DNA of 39,847 nt from Bacteroidales bacterium UBA6428 (GTDB lineage: Bacteria > Bacteroidota > Bacteroidia > Bacteroidales > UBA932), in NCBI GenBank assembly GCA_002437305.1, contig DJOW01000016.1, positions 3,899 through 43,745 of the forward strand. The letters run 5' to 3'. A model generated the notes under the pieces. That model ran no database searches, was not told where the DNA came from, and saw nothing but the letters and a program-made list of their open reading frames with translations. Positions 1-7,983 of this stretch are shown piece by piece (positions within the stretch are counted from its first letter, which is position 1; every line of letters starts with the position of its first letter). The position numbers were made by a program, and so were the translations under genes.

Positions 1-269
1 ACGTTACCCCTCAGATTGAGGTTAAGTCACGTCGTGTAGGAGGAGCAAACTTCCAGGTGCCTACTGAGTTGCGTCCGGAAAGAAAAGTCTCGCTCTCAAT
101 GAAGAACATGATCAACTTCGCCCGCAAGCGTTCCGGCCACTCAATGGCAGAAAAACTTTGTGCAGAGATCGTTGCCGCCTACAATAACGAAGGTGGTGCA
201 TTCAAGAGAAAAGAGGATATGCACAAGATGGCTGAGGCCAACAAGGCGTTCGCCCACTTCCGTTTCTAA
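1..269 (+). CDS. rpsG: 30S ribosomal protein S7, 3' part only
   Basis: C-terminal part of ribosomal protein S7, which binds the 3' major domain of 16S rRNA and nucleates 30S head assembly. The gene is cut by the window start; reading begins with the codon at position 3 and gives about 88 residues. The stretch GGANFQVPTELRPERK and the later RKRSGHSMAEKL are typical S7 sequence. The end of the gene, AHFRF followed by TAA, is intact. It lies 12 nt upstream of fusA, the standard str-operon order, so the two are almost certainly cotranscribed. An internal GTG at 57 is in frame but is not a start. Confidence 0.97.
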   Translation, partial: VTPQIEVKSRRVGGANFQVPTELRPERKVSLSMKNMINFARKRSGHSMAEKLCAEIVAAYNNEGGAFKRKEDMHKMAEANKAFAHFRF

Positions 270-281
270 TTTTATTCGCAG

Positions 282-2402
282 ATGGCTGCTAAAAGAGATC
301 TTACTTACACAAGAAACATCGGCATCATGGCCCACATCGATGCCGGAAAGACGACTACATCCGAGCGTATTCTGTACTACACCGGAAAAACTCACAAGAT
401 CGGTGAGGTACATGAAGGGGCTGCCACAATGGATTGGATGGTCCAGGAGCAGGAAAGAGGTATCACCATCACTTCCGCCGCCACCACCGCGTTCTGGCAT
501 TACAACGGTCACGTTTATCAGATCAACCTGATCGACACTCCGGGTCACGTCGACTTCACCGTTGAGGTGGAGCGTTCGCTCCGTGTGCTCGACGGAACTA
601 TCGCTACTTTCTGTGCTGTCGGACGCGTTCAGCCTCAGTCTGAGACAGTTTGGCGTCAGGCGGACAAGTACGGAGTTCCGAAGATAGCATACGTTAACAA
701 AATGGATCGTGTAGGTGCTGACTTCCTCGCGTGCGTCGAGGAAATCTACACTAAACTCGGTGCCAAGGCTGTTCCGATCTGTCTCCCTATCGGGTCAGAG
801 GACAAGTTCAAAGGCATCGTTGACCTCATCTCCAGAAAGGCAATTTACTATGATTCAGGAGAGGAATTGGTCAACTATGAAATAAAGGACGTTCCGGAGG
901 ACATGGCCGGAGATGTCGAGAAATGGAGAGACAAACTCGTTGAGGCCGCCGCCGAATGCGATGAGACTCTCATGGAGAAGTATTTCGAGAATCCTGACTC
1001 CCTCACCGAGGATGAGATCATCGCCGCCCTGCGCAAGGGTACAATCGCAATGCAGATCGTTCCCGCCTGCTGTGGCTCATCATTCAAGAACAAGGGCGTC
1101 CAGTTCCTTCTCGACGCTGTGATGCGTTACCTTCCTTCTCCGCTTGACAAAGGTGTTGTGAAGGGAACTGATCCTAAGACCGGGGAGGAGGAGGATCTTC
1201 TCCCGGACGCTTCCCAGCCGTTCTGCGCTCTCGTGTTCAAGATCGCGACGGATCCGTTCGTTGGCCGTCTCGCTTTCATGAGGGTTTACTCAGGACGTGT
1301 TGATGCCGGCTCTTACGTCTTTAACGTGCGTACCGGGAAGAAGGAAAGAATCGCACGTCTGTACCAGATGCACTCCAATCACCAGAATCCTATTGATTTC
1401 GTCGAGGCGGGAGACATCTGCGCCGCTGTCGGGTTCAAGGATCTCCGTACAGGAGACACCATCTGCAATGAGGATCATCAGATTGTGCTTGAGTCAATGG
1501 AATTCCCTGATCCTGTTATTGGTATCGCTGTCGAGCCTAAGACACAGGGCGACCTGGACAAGCTTGGAATCGCGCTTGGCAAGCTTGCCGAGGAGGATCC
1601 TACGTTCACCGTAAGGTCCGACCACGAGACAGGCCAGACGGTCATCAGCGGAATGGGTGAGCTTCACCTTGACATCATCGTTGACCGTCTTCGTCGTGAA
1701 TTCGGTGTCGAGATCAACCAGGGAGCTCCTCAGGTTAACTACAAGGAAGCCATTACGGCCACTGTACAGCATCGTGAGGTCTTCAAGAAGCAGACTGGTG
1801 GACGTGGTAAGTTCGCGGACATCGTAGTTGAGATCGGGCCTGCCGATGAGGGCGTGACCGGTCTTCAGTTCGAGAACCAGGTCAAGGGCGGTAACATCCC
1901 TAAGGAATTCATCCCTAGCATCGAGAAGGGCTTCAAGGCCGCAATGGCCAATGGTGTCCTTGCCGGTTATGAGGTTCAGTCCATGAAGGTTGTTGTCCTT
2001 GATGGTTCGTTCCACCCGGTTGACTCTGACCAGCTTTCATTCGAAATGGCAGCCCGTCTGGCGTTCCGCCACGCTTGCCCGAAAGCGAAGCCGGTTCTCC
2101 TTGAGCCTATCATGTCCCTTGAGGTTGTCACTCCAGAGGACTACATGGGTGACATCGTGGGTGACCTCAACCGCCGCCGCGGACAGATCCAGGCTATGGA
2201 TTCAACCGCAAACGGTGCCAGGATTGTCAGAGCATTCGTTCCGCTCTCCGAGCAGTTCGGCTATGTGACTGTTCTTAGGACCCTCTCGTCCGGACGTGCG
2301 ACCAGCACGATGACTTTCGATCACTATGCTGAGGTTCCAGCCAATTTGGCTAAGGAAGTCATCGAGAAGAGCGGCTACAAGCTCTCTGATGATGACGAGT
2401 AA
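282..2402 (+). CDS. fusA: Elongation factor G
   Basis: Translational GTPase that drives ribosomal translocation and, with RRF, ribosome recycling; cytosolic. The 706-residue product has the normal EF-G length. The P-loop AHIDAGKTT is near residue 20, the switch II region DTPGHVDF near residue 90, and NKMD near residue 140. Domain II and the later GMGELHLDII region follow in order. The N-terminus MAAKRDLTYTRNIGIMAHID supports the ATG at 282, which has only a weak Shine-Dalgarno sequence, as is usual in Bacteroidota. It sits between rpsG and rpsJ, 28 nt before the latter. Nothing is odd in the protein itself. Confidence 0.98.
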   Translation: MAAKRDLTYTRNIGIMAHIDAGKTTTSERILYYTGKTHKIGEVHEGAATMDWMVQEQERGITITSAATTAFWHYNGHVYQINLIDTPGHVDFTVEVERSLRVLDGTIATFCAVGRVQPQSETVWRQADKYGVPKIAYVNKMDRVGADFLACVEEIYTKLGAKAVPICLPIGSEDKFKGIVDLISRKAIYYDSGEELVNYEIKDVPEDMAGDVEKWRDKLVEAAAECDETLMEKYFENPDSLTEDEIIAALRKGTIAMQIVPACCGSSFKNKGVQFLLDAVMRYLPSPLDKGVVKGTDPKTGEEEDLLPDASQPFCALVFKIATDPFVGRLAFMRVYSGRVDAGSYVFNVRTGKKERIARLYQMHSNHQNPIDFVEAGDICAAVGFKDLRTGDTICNEDHQIVLESMEFPDPVIGIAVEPKTQGDLDKLGIALGKLAEEDPTFTVRSDHETGQTVISGMGELHLDIIVDRLRREFGVEINQGAPQVNYKEAITATVQHREVFKKQTGGRGKFADIVVEIGPADEGVTGLQFENQVKGGNIPKEFIPSIEKGFKAAMANGVLAGYEVQSMKVVVLDGSFHPVDSDQLSFEMAARLAFRHACPKAKPVLLEPIMSLEVVTPEDYMGDIVGDLNRRRGQIQAMDSTANGARIVRAFVPLSEQFGYVTVLRTLSSGRATSTMTFDHYAEVPANLAKEVIEKSGYKLSDDDE

Positions 2403-2430
2403 GTGTTAAATCGTAATTAAGTATTTTGAT

Positions 2431-2736
2431 ATGGGTCAAAAAATCAGAATAAAACTCAAATCATTCGATCACATGCTGGTTGACAAGTCAGCCGCTAAGA
2501 TCGTGGACACCGTGAAGGCTACAGGTGCTAAGGTAAACGGTCCTATTCCGCTTCCTACCAACAAGAAGATCTTCACAGTGAACCGCTCGACCTTCGTCAA
2601 CAAGAAGTCCCGCGAGCAATTTGAGCTTTGCGCCTACAGCAGGCTTCTGGACATCGATGACAGCAATGCAAAGACAGTCGATGCGCTCATGAAGCTTGAG
2701 CTTCCTTCCGGCGTTGAGGTTGAGATCAAAGTCTGA
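2431..2736 (+). CDS. rpsJ: 30S ribosomal protein S10
   Basis: Ribosomal protein S10 (101 residues, normal length), part of the 30S head and also the NusE antitermination partner of NusB. MGQKIRIKLKSFDHMLVDKS at the N-terminus, and the loop with GPIPLPTNKKIFTVNRS, are diagnostic. It follows fusA by 28 nt and probably shares its transcript. What comes next is unusual: instead of rplC, rplD, rplW and so on, the next feature is a tRNA gene and then the convergent rnr, so the S10 operon is interrupted right after its first gene. Confidence 0.97.
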   Translation: MGQKIRIKLKSFDHMLVDKSAAKIVDTVKATGAKVNGPIPLPTNKKIFTVNRSTFVNKKSREQFELCAYSRLLDIDDSNAKTVDALMKLELPSGVEVEIKV

Positions 2737-2751
2737 GAATTCAGATTAGGG

Positions 2752-2779
2752 ACGGAGCGGTCCAGGAGACCGCATCCGT
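2752..2779 (+). other. Stem-loop after rpsJ, possible weak terminator or processing site
   Basis: ACGGAGCGGT at 2752-2761 pairs with ACCGCATCCGT at 2769-2779 with one bulged base and a 7-nt loop. No T run follows, so it may be a processing or stability hairpin between the rpsJ message and the tRNA at 2815 rather than a true terminator. Confidence 0.3.
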
Positions 2780-2814
2780 TCATGCGATATTCCCGGCCTT
2801 AAAGGCTGTGACCC

Positions 2815-2888
2815 GGTCCCATAGCTCAGTTGGTTAGAGCATCTGACTCATAATCAGGGGGTCGTAGGATCATGCCCTACTGGGACCA
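2815..2888 (+). tRNA. tRNA-Met (anticodon CAT)
   Basis: The cloverleaf is readable by hand. The acceptor strand GGTCCCA (2815-2821) pairs with TGGGACC (2881-2887) and the discriminator base is A2888. The D arm contains AGCTCAGTTGGTTAGAGC. The anticodon stem-loop TCTGA-CTCATAA-TCAGG puts CAT at 2849-2851. The T stem GTAGG/CCTAC is intact. The 3' CCA is not encoded. Position 1 is a paired G, so this is an elongator tRNA or a lysidine-modified Ile2 form rather than initiator; elongator Met is the best reading. The T loop reads ATCATGC instead of the usual TTCRANY, which is unusual. Confidence 0.93.
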
Positions 2889-2927
2889 CAAAGGGGAGAC
2901 GCAAGAAATTGCGTCTCCCCTTTGTGG
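2886..2927 (+). terminator. Strong hairpin terminator that includes the tRNA 3' end
   Basis: A perfect 19-bp inverted repeat (2886-2904 with 2909-2927) closes a GAAA loop. The left arm starts with the last three bases of the tRNA gene (CCA at 2886-2888). The right arm ends in TTTGTGGTTC, so the T run lies partly within the stem. It most likely ends the rpsJ-tRNA transcript and could also work on the opposite strand for rnr. Confidence 0.75.
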
Positions 2928-3006
2928 TTCAAATCTACCTCCGTTCCCTTGCGGGACAGCTTCAGAGGGGTGATGATGTAAGCACAATGTAGATGGCCTT
3001 TGCTTC

Positions 3007-3085
3007 CGCTGTCGGGAGGCCGTGGCGTCCTACGCGCTTCGCGCGCCCTATCCGGGTAAAGGGCTGCCACGGCCTCCCGACAGCG
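3007..3085. repeat. Long 20-bp perfect inverted repeat between tRNA-Met and rnr
   Basis: CGCTGTCGGGAGGCCGTGGC at 3007-3026 is the exact reverse complement of 3066-3085, with 39 nt between. The central region holds a smaller GCGC-TTC-GCGC hairpin and a GCCCT/AGGGC pair. No second copy occurs in this window. The gap 2928-3189 contains no ORF with coding character; this repeat is its only clear content. It may be a bidirectional terminator for the convergent tRNA and rnr transcripts, or a mobile palindromic unit. Confidence 0.7.
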
Positions 3086-3189
3086 AGGAGCTGACCTACA
3101 TACACTTGGATTTGATCCGGCTTCTTAGGATACCATACTCCTCAAACCCCTTGCATCGCTTCGTCTGCGTGCGCTTTTTCTCTCAATGC

Positions 3190-5460
3190 TTAATTGGAGT
3201 TCTTCTTTTTGGAAGATTTCGGGCCGGACTTCTTGCGGGGACGGCCTTTGTCCTTGGAGGATTTCCGCTGCGGCTGGTTGTCGTTGCGGGCGACGGCTGC
3301 ATAGAAAGGCTTTTTCTTGGCTTTGCCGTCAGCAGAATCTTTGCCGGAACCGTTGCCGGATGTGGAGACCTCTACGAGCTCGTAGTCCAGAAGCCTCTGT
3401 TCCAGATTGGCGGCCTTGACGCGGATCTTAACCGGATCCCCGAGACGGAATATCCTGCCGGTGCGGCGGCCCTTGATGAGGTAGTTCTGCTCATCAAACT
3501 CAAAGAAGTCAGATTTCACGTCACGCAGGGCGACCATTCCTTCAATCATTGTCGGCTTGATCTCCACGTACATTCCCCAATCGGTCAGGCCGGAGATATT
3601 CCCTTCATATTCATTGCCGACCTTGTCCTGCATGAACTCGATGAGCTTGTACTTGACGCTGTCGCGCTCGGCGTTGGCCGCTATCTGCTCGCGCTCGGAG
3701 GCGTGTTGGCACTGGGCTTCGTAATATTCCTTGTTCTGACTTTCCGCATTGTCAAGGTAGAGGGCCAGCAGCCTGTGCACCATTGTGTCAGGGTAGCGGC
3801 GGATAGGGGAGGTGAAGTGCGTGTAGAACTTGAACGCGAGGCCGTAGTGCCCGATGTTGTCGGTGGTGTAGACCGCCTTTGCCATCGAACGAAGGGCTAT
3901 CATCTGGAAGGCGTCGCATTCAGGTGTTCCTTTCGCCTCGGCAAGCAACGTGTTCAGGGACTTGGCGATCTCGCGCCCGTTGCCGCTCGGACCGAACTTG
4001 AACCCGAAATTGCTGACGAACTGTCCGAGGCTCGCGATCTTGTCCGTGTTCGGCTCGCCGTGCACACGGTAGACGAAGGTCTTGGCCTTCTTGTCTGCCT
4101 TGCCGTCCATCTTGCCGGAAGTGGCGATGAACTCGGCCACCGAGCGGTTCGCCAGAAGCATGAACTCCTCGATCAGCCAGTTGGCTTCCTTGGTGATCTT
4201 CTCGTAGACTCTGATCGGCCTGCCTTTCTCGTCGACCTCAACCTTCATCTCAGGACGCTCGAAACTGATCGCTCCTGCGGCGAAGCGGCGTCTGCGCATG
4301 ATCGTAGCCAACTTGTTCAGAGTGACTATGGCTTCCCTGATGTCCTGGCTGACGGCAGGATCGGCGGGTTCTTTGCCGCCGCTCTCGATGACTTGCTGAG
4401 CGCCATCGTAGTCAAAACGGTAGTCCGAGCGGATCACCGTGCGTCCGAACCAACGGTTCTCGATCTTTCCGCGCGGCGTCATCTCAACCACCACGGAGAA
4501 GGTCAGCTTCTCCTCGTGAGGGCGGAGCGAGCAGAGTTTGTTGCAGAGTTTCTCGGGGAGCATAGGGACTGTCCTGTCCACAAGGTAGACAGACGTTCCG
4601 CGCTCCTGCGCCTCCTTGTCCACGATTGTCCCGGGAAGCACGTAGTGTGAGACATCCGCGATGTGGACTCCTATTTCGTAGTTGCCATTGTCTAATTTCT
4701 TGAAGGACAGAGCATCGTCAAAATCCTTGGCATCTGTAGGGTCTATGGTGAATGTCAATGTGTTACGAAAATCCCTGCGCTCATCGATGTCCTTTCCCGT
4801 GATCTGGTCTGAGATTTCATCGGCGGCGTTCTCCACCTCCGGCTCGAACCGGTAAGGAAGGGCATATTCAGCGAGGATGGCGTGCATCTCCGTGTCGTTC
4901 TCTCCCGGCATTCCGAGCACATCCACGAGGTGGCCTTTCGGTGTCGGCTCGCCTTTGTCCCAGCTGTCAACCACAGCGGCCACCTTCATTCCCCTTTTCA
5001 CACCATGCGGCAGGGAATCGAAATCCACACTGATGTCGTACGGCATATTCCTTGACTGCATCAGCACCCAAGCCTGCCTGCCCACGAGGTGAAGAATCCC
5101 CACAAACGGCTTGTGGCTGCGCTCAACTATCTCGATTATCTCTCCTTCGCGGCGTTTGCCGGCGTCCTTTCCGCCACGTCCGCCTCTGCCGTTGTCCGCC
5201 GGGGCCTCTTTCCTCTCGCTTGTCACAGCGCATTTCACAATGTCTCCGTTCAAGGCGCCGCGCGTTTTGGATGCCTTGACGAACACATCATTGTCCGGTT
5301 CGTCCTCAACTACCACGAAGACATACCCGTCTCTTGTCATCTGGACCTTACCGGTAACCTCGGCCAGCACTTTCTTGCTCTTATGCCTTGAACCGAATTT
5401 TCTGTCGCGGCTCTTCCTTCCGCCTTCTTCGCCACCATGGCGACTTCTTCTTTTCTGCAT
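3190..5460 (-). CDS. rnr: Ribonuclease R (RNB/S1 3'-5' exoribonuclease)
   Basis: Processive 3'-5' exoribonuclease that degrades structured RNA, including rRNA fragments; cytosolic. The 756-residue product has the RNase II/R layout: a basic N-terminus (MQKRRSRHGG), cold-shock/OB domains, the catalytic RNB domain with TIDPTDAKDFDDALSF supplying the Mg-binding aspartates near residue 250, a C-terminal S1 domain (GNISGLTDWGMYVEI), and a long lysine-rich tail typical of RNase R rather than RNase II. The gene runs towards the tRNA and has a TAnnTTTG box just upstream (5480-5487), so it is probably monocistronic. The start MQKRRSRH at 5460 gives the usual basic leader. Confidence 0.96.
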   Translation of the reverse strand: MQKRRSRHGGEEGGRKSRDRKFGSRHKSKKVLAEVTGKVQMTRDGYVFVVVEDEPDNDVFVKASKTRGALNGDIVKCAVTSERKEAPADNGRGGRGGKDAGKRREGEIIEIVERSHKPFVGILHLVGRQAWVLMQSRNMPYDISVDFDSLPHGVKRGMKVAAVVDSWDKGEPTPKGHLVDVLGMPGENDTEMHAILAEYALPYRFEPEVENAADEISDQITGKDIDERRDFRNTLTFTIDPTDAKDFDDALSFKKLDNGNYEIGVHIADVSHYVLPGTIVDKEAQERGTSVYLVDRTVPMLPEKLCNKLCSLRPHEEKLTFSVVVEMTPRGKIENRWFGRTVIRSDYRFDYDGAQQVIESGGKEPADPAVSQDIREAIVTLNKLATIMRRRRFAAGAISFERPEMKVEVDEKGRPIRVYEKITKEANWLIEEFMLLANRSVAEFIATSGKMDGKADKKAKTFVYRVHGEPNTDKIASLGQFVSNFGFKFGPSGNGREIAKSLNTLLAEAKGTPECDAFQMIALRSMAKAVYTTDNIGHYGLAFKFYTHFTSPIRRYPDTMVHRLLALYLDNAESQNKEYYEAQCQHASEREQIAANAERDSVKYKLIEFMQDKVGNEYEGNISGLTDWGMYVEIKPTMIEGMVALRDVKSDFFEFDEQNYLIKGRRTGRIFRLGDPVKIRVKAANLEQRLLDYELVEVSTSGNGSGKDSADGKAKKKPFYAAVARNDNQPQRKSSKDKGRPRKKSGPKSSKKKNSN

Positions 5461-5479
5461 TACGAATATTTTAGTGGTA

Positions 5480-5487
5480 CAAAGGTA
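5480..5487 (-). promoter_or_regulatory. -7 box (TACCTTTG) for rnr
   Basis: On the minus strand TACCTTTG matches the Bacteroidota -7 consensus TAnnTTTG and lies about 20 nt before the rnr start codon. A TTTG sits 13 nt upstream, closer than the usual 19-21 nt, so the -33 element is uncertain. Confidence 0.5.
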
Positions 5488-5521
5488 CGAATTTTCCCTG
5501 CAAACGATGAGCCCGGAAGGT

Positions 5522-5539
5522 AGATAATGATTATCTTTG
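5522..5539 (+). promoter_or_regulatory. -7 box overlapping a 15-bp palindrome, upstream of the ROK/manA unit
   Basis: TATCTTTG at 5532-5539 fits TAnnTTTG. AGATAAT-G-ATTATCT (5522-5536) is a perfect 7-1-7 palindrome overlapping the box, a natural place for a repressor operator. No clear TTG lies 19-21 nt upstream. The leader to the start codon at 5648 would be about 100 nt. Confidence 0.4.
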
Positions 5540-5647
5540 CAATGAAAAGGCTTGAATTTTATGAATATTCAAATTTGGCTTCCGCAGAGTTCCAATTGAA
5601 TTTTCATAACCAAACACCGGCACGGCAATAATTAAAAACTCAAGAAT

Positions 5648-6757
5648 ATGCCTGACATAAAACACGACAGCAGAATCGTCATGACCCTTGACGCCGGCGG
5701 CACCAACATGGTTTTCGGTGCGATGAGAGGCGGAGAGTTCTGCTGCGAGCCTATCACCCTTCCATCCAATGCCGACAACCTTGACCGCTGCCTCGGTACG
5801 ATGGTGACAGGTTTTACAAAGATTAAAGAAGAACTGGGAGAGGCGAAACCCGTCGCCATCAGTTTCTGTTTTCCCGGCCCGGCTGATTATCCTGACGGAA
5901 TCATTGGAGGCTACCTTCCTAATTTCCCGTCATTTCGCGACGGAGTCGCTCTCGGACCGTTCCTTGAAGACACTTTCGGGATCCCGGTCTTCATCAACAA
6001 CGACGGAGACCTTTACGCCTATGGCGAGGCTCTCGGCGGAGTCCTTCCTGAGGTGAATGAGAGACTCGCAAAGGCCGGAAGCGCCAAACGTTACCACAAC
6101 CTCATCGGCTACACTTTCGGCACAGGGCTGGGAATAGGCACGGTGATCAACGGTGAGCTCAACCGTGGAGACAACTCCTGCGTGGAGACGTTCTGCCTCA
6201 AGCATCCCGACATGCCGGACATCATCGTTGAGGACGGGGCGTCGATCCGAGCCGTGAAAAGAGTATATGGTGAGCTGACCGGCAATCCGGACCACGGCCT
6301 TGAGCCGAAGGACATCGCCGAGATCTGCGAGGGAAAAAGGCCAGGCGACAAGGAGGCCGCTATCAAGGCTTTTGACAAGATGGGCGAGGTCGCCGGCGAC
6401 GCCATGGCTACGGCAGTCACGCTGATCGATGGTCTCATTGTGATCGGAGGTGGTGTGATGAACAACTACAAGTACCTGATGCCTGGAATATTACGCACTA
6501 TGCGCGGCAAGATGCACCAACTCACCGGCGAGGAACTGGACAGGGTCCAGATGAAGGTCTATAACCTCGATGACCCGGCCGAGTTTGACCAGTTCGCCCG
6601 TGGCGAGGCACGTTCATTGAAGGTCTACGGCAGCGACCGTGAGGTGATCTACGACCCGCAGAAGCGCACAGGCGTGATGCGTTCGAAGATCGGTGCCAGC
6701 AAGGCGATCTCGCTCGGAGCCTATGCGTTCGCTCTCACTGAATTGGACAAGAAATAG
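5648..6757 (+). CDS. ROK-family sugar kinase (hexokinase/mannokinase-like)
   Basis: Likely phosphorylates a hexose with ATP in the cytosol. The phosphate-binding DAGGTN lies near residue 16. NNDGDLYAYGEAL holds the catalytic Asp region, and GYTFGTGLGIGTVINGEL is the second phosphate motif. VIGGGVMNN, near residue 270, is the adenosine loop. The protein (369 residues) is longer than a typical 300-residue ROK and lacks the CxCGxxGC zinc motif; the corresponding stretch is CVETFCLKHPDMPD. It is followed after 89 nt by a mannose-6-phosphate isomerase, which suggests mannose as substrate. Glucose or fructose remain possible. The start ATG lies shortly after AATTAAAAACTCAAGAAT, an A-rich leader typical of the group. 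Confidence 0.85.
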   Translation: MPDIKHDSRIVMTLDAGGTNMVFGAMRGGEFCCEPITLPSNADNLDRCLGTMVTGFTKIKEELGEAKPVAISFCFPGPADYPDGIIGGYLPNFPSFRDGVALGPFLEDTFGIPVFINNDGDLYAYGEALGGVLPEVNERLAKAGSAKRYHNLIGYTFGTGLGIGTVINGELNRGDNSCVETFCLKHPDMPDIIVEDGASIRAVKRVYGELTGNPDHGLEPKDIAEICEGKRPGDKEAAIKAFDKMGEVAGDAMATAVTLIDGLIVIGGGVMNNYKYLMPGILRTMRGKMHQLTGEELDRVQMKVYNLDDPAEFDQFARGEARSLKVYGSDREVIYDPQKRTGVMRSKIGASKAISLGAYAFALTELDKK

Positions 6758-6846
6758 TTATTTGAGACTGTTTTGAATTGTTTTTTGAGGTGAAAATAAT
6801 TTAGACAAAACAAATCAGAATGGCTTTTTAAAGGAACTTGACGATT

Positions 6847-7833
6847 ATGTATCCTCTGAAATTTGAGCCCTATCTCCGCGAGATGGTGTGGGGCGGAGAA
6901 AAGATCGCCCCGTTCAAGGGCATAAAGACAAAACAGCGTCACATAGGGGAAAGCTGGGAGATCTCGGCTGTTCCGGGGCACGTCTCAACAGTCGCCAACG
7001 GCCCTTTGGCAGGCAAAAGCCTGACCGAAGTGATGAATGAATATGGTCCCGAACTCGTCGGCAAGAAGGTCTTCGAGAGGACCGGCATGGAGTTCCCGCT
7101 CCTTATAAAGTTCATCGATGCCAAGAGCGATCTCTCGGTCCAGGTCCATCCGAACGATGAGCTTGCCGAGAAGACCCACCCGGGGATGAAAGGCAAGACC
7201 GAGATGTGGTACGTCATCGGAGCCGATGAGGGCGCCCGACTTTTGAGTGGCCTCACGGAGTGGATCACCCCTGAGGAATATGAGGAAAGAGTCAAAGAAC
7301 ACACGATCACTGATGTCCTTGCGAGTTACAAGATCGCTCCCGGAGACGTGTTCTTCCTTCCTGCCGGACGCGTCCACGCAATCGGAGCCGGAGCCTTCGT
7401 CGCCGAGATCCAGCAGACTTCCGACCTGACCTACAGGATCTATGACTACGGTCGCCTGGGGCTTGACGGCAAGCCTCGCGAGCTCCACATCGAGCAGGCC
7501 AAGGAGGCCATCGACTACGATGTCTATCCTGACTACAGGACTGAATATTCCCGTCTCAAGGATGCCGAGACTCAATTGGTAAGCTGCAAGTACTTCACTA
7601 CTTCGCTCTTCGATCTCGACAAGCCCTGCTCAAAGGATCTTTCCAAGCTGGACTCCTTTGTCGTCGTGATGTGCGTCTCCGGAAATGGCAGCCTTGTTGA
7701 CCATGAGGATGACGGTCGGGAACACGTAGTGACCCTCCGCCAAGGCGAGACCGTCCTCATTCCCGCCACCTCCAGCGGCATCGAGTTCCGTCCCGACCCC
7801 GCGATGACCTGCCTCACCAGCTGCATCGAGTAA
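6847..7833 (+). CDS. manA: Mannose-6-phosphate isomerase, class I-like
   Basis: Interconverts mannose 6-phosphate and fructose 6-phosphate; zinc-dependent cupin enzyme, cytosolic. MYPLKFEPYLREMVWGG is the classic N-terminus, so I start at ATG 6847 rather than the in-frame TTG at 6838. QVHPNDELAEKTHPGMKGKTEMWYV (about residues 98-122) supplies the zinc ligands and LPAGRVHAIGAGAFVAEIQQ the distal cupin site. The length of 328 residues is normal for the short bacterial form. Together with the preceding ROK kinase it makes a two-step route from free mannose to glycolysis, which fits the GH92 and GH2 mannosidase-type enzymes elsewhere in the window. Confidence 0.93.
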   Translation: MYPLKFEPYLREMVWGGEKIAPFKGIKTKQRHIGESWEISAVPGHVSTVANGPLAGKSLTEVMNEYGPELVGKKVFERTGMEFPLLIKFIDAKSDLSVQVHPNDELAEKTHPGMKGKTEMWYVIGADEGARLLSGLTEWITPEEYEERVKEHTITDVLASYKIAPGDVFFLPAGRVHAIGAGAFVAEIQQTSDLTYRIYDYGRLGLDGKPRELHIEQAKEAIDYDVYPDYRTEYSRLKDAETQLVSCKYFTTSLFDLDKPCSKDLSKLDSFVVVMCVSGNGSLVDHEDDGREHVVTLRQGETVLIPATSSGIEFRPDPAMTCLTSCIE

Positions 7834-7863
7834 GGTTACGCAGCTGCATCGAGTAAGGTTACG
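7818..7863 (+). repeat. 23-bp perfect tandem duplication at the manA stop codon
   Basis: CAGCTGCATCGAGTAAGGTT plus ACG occurs at 7818-7840 and again, directly abutting, at 7841-7863. The first copy contains the last manA codons and its TAA; the second is noncoding. It looks like a recent slippage duplication that leaves the protein unchanged. Confidence 0.9.
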
Positions 7864-7884
7864 GTGCCATTTTATGGCGTTTTT

Positions 7885-7920
7885 GCTCCCGTTGTGGTTG
7901 TTTCAGCCCCCGACGGGAGC
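7885..7920 (+). terminator. Probable terminator of the ROK-manA unit
   Basis: GCTCCCGT (7885-7892) pairs with ACGGGAGC (7913-7920), followed by ATTATTATG. GCTCCCGTTG recurs at 7937-7946, so two alternative hairpins share one right arm. The T run is weak. Confidence 0.45.
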
Positions 7921-7983
7921 ATTATTATGAGAAAATGCTCCCGTTGAATTACATAGCGTCGCTACGATTAATAATAATCAATA

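Noticed and set aside
3022..4650. 542-codon frame on the plus strand
   Set aside because: Lies antisense to the well-supported rnr gene; composition is the usual shadow of a G/C-rich coding region and shows no domain.
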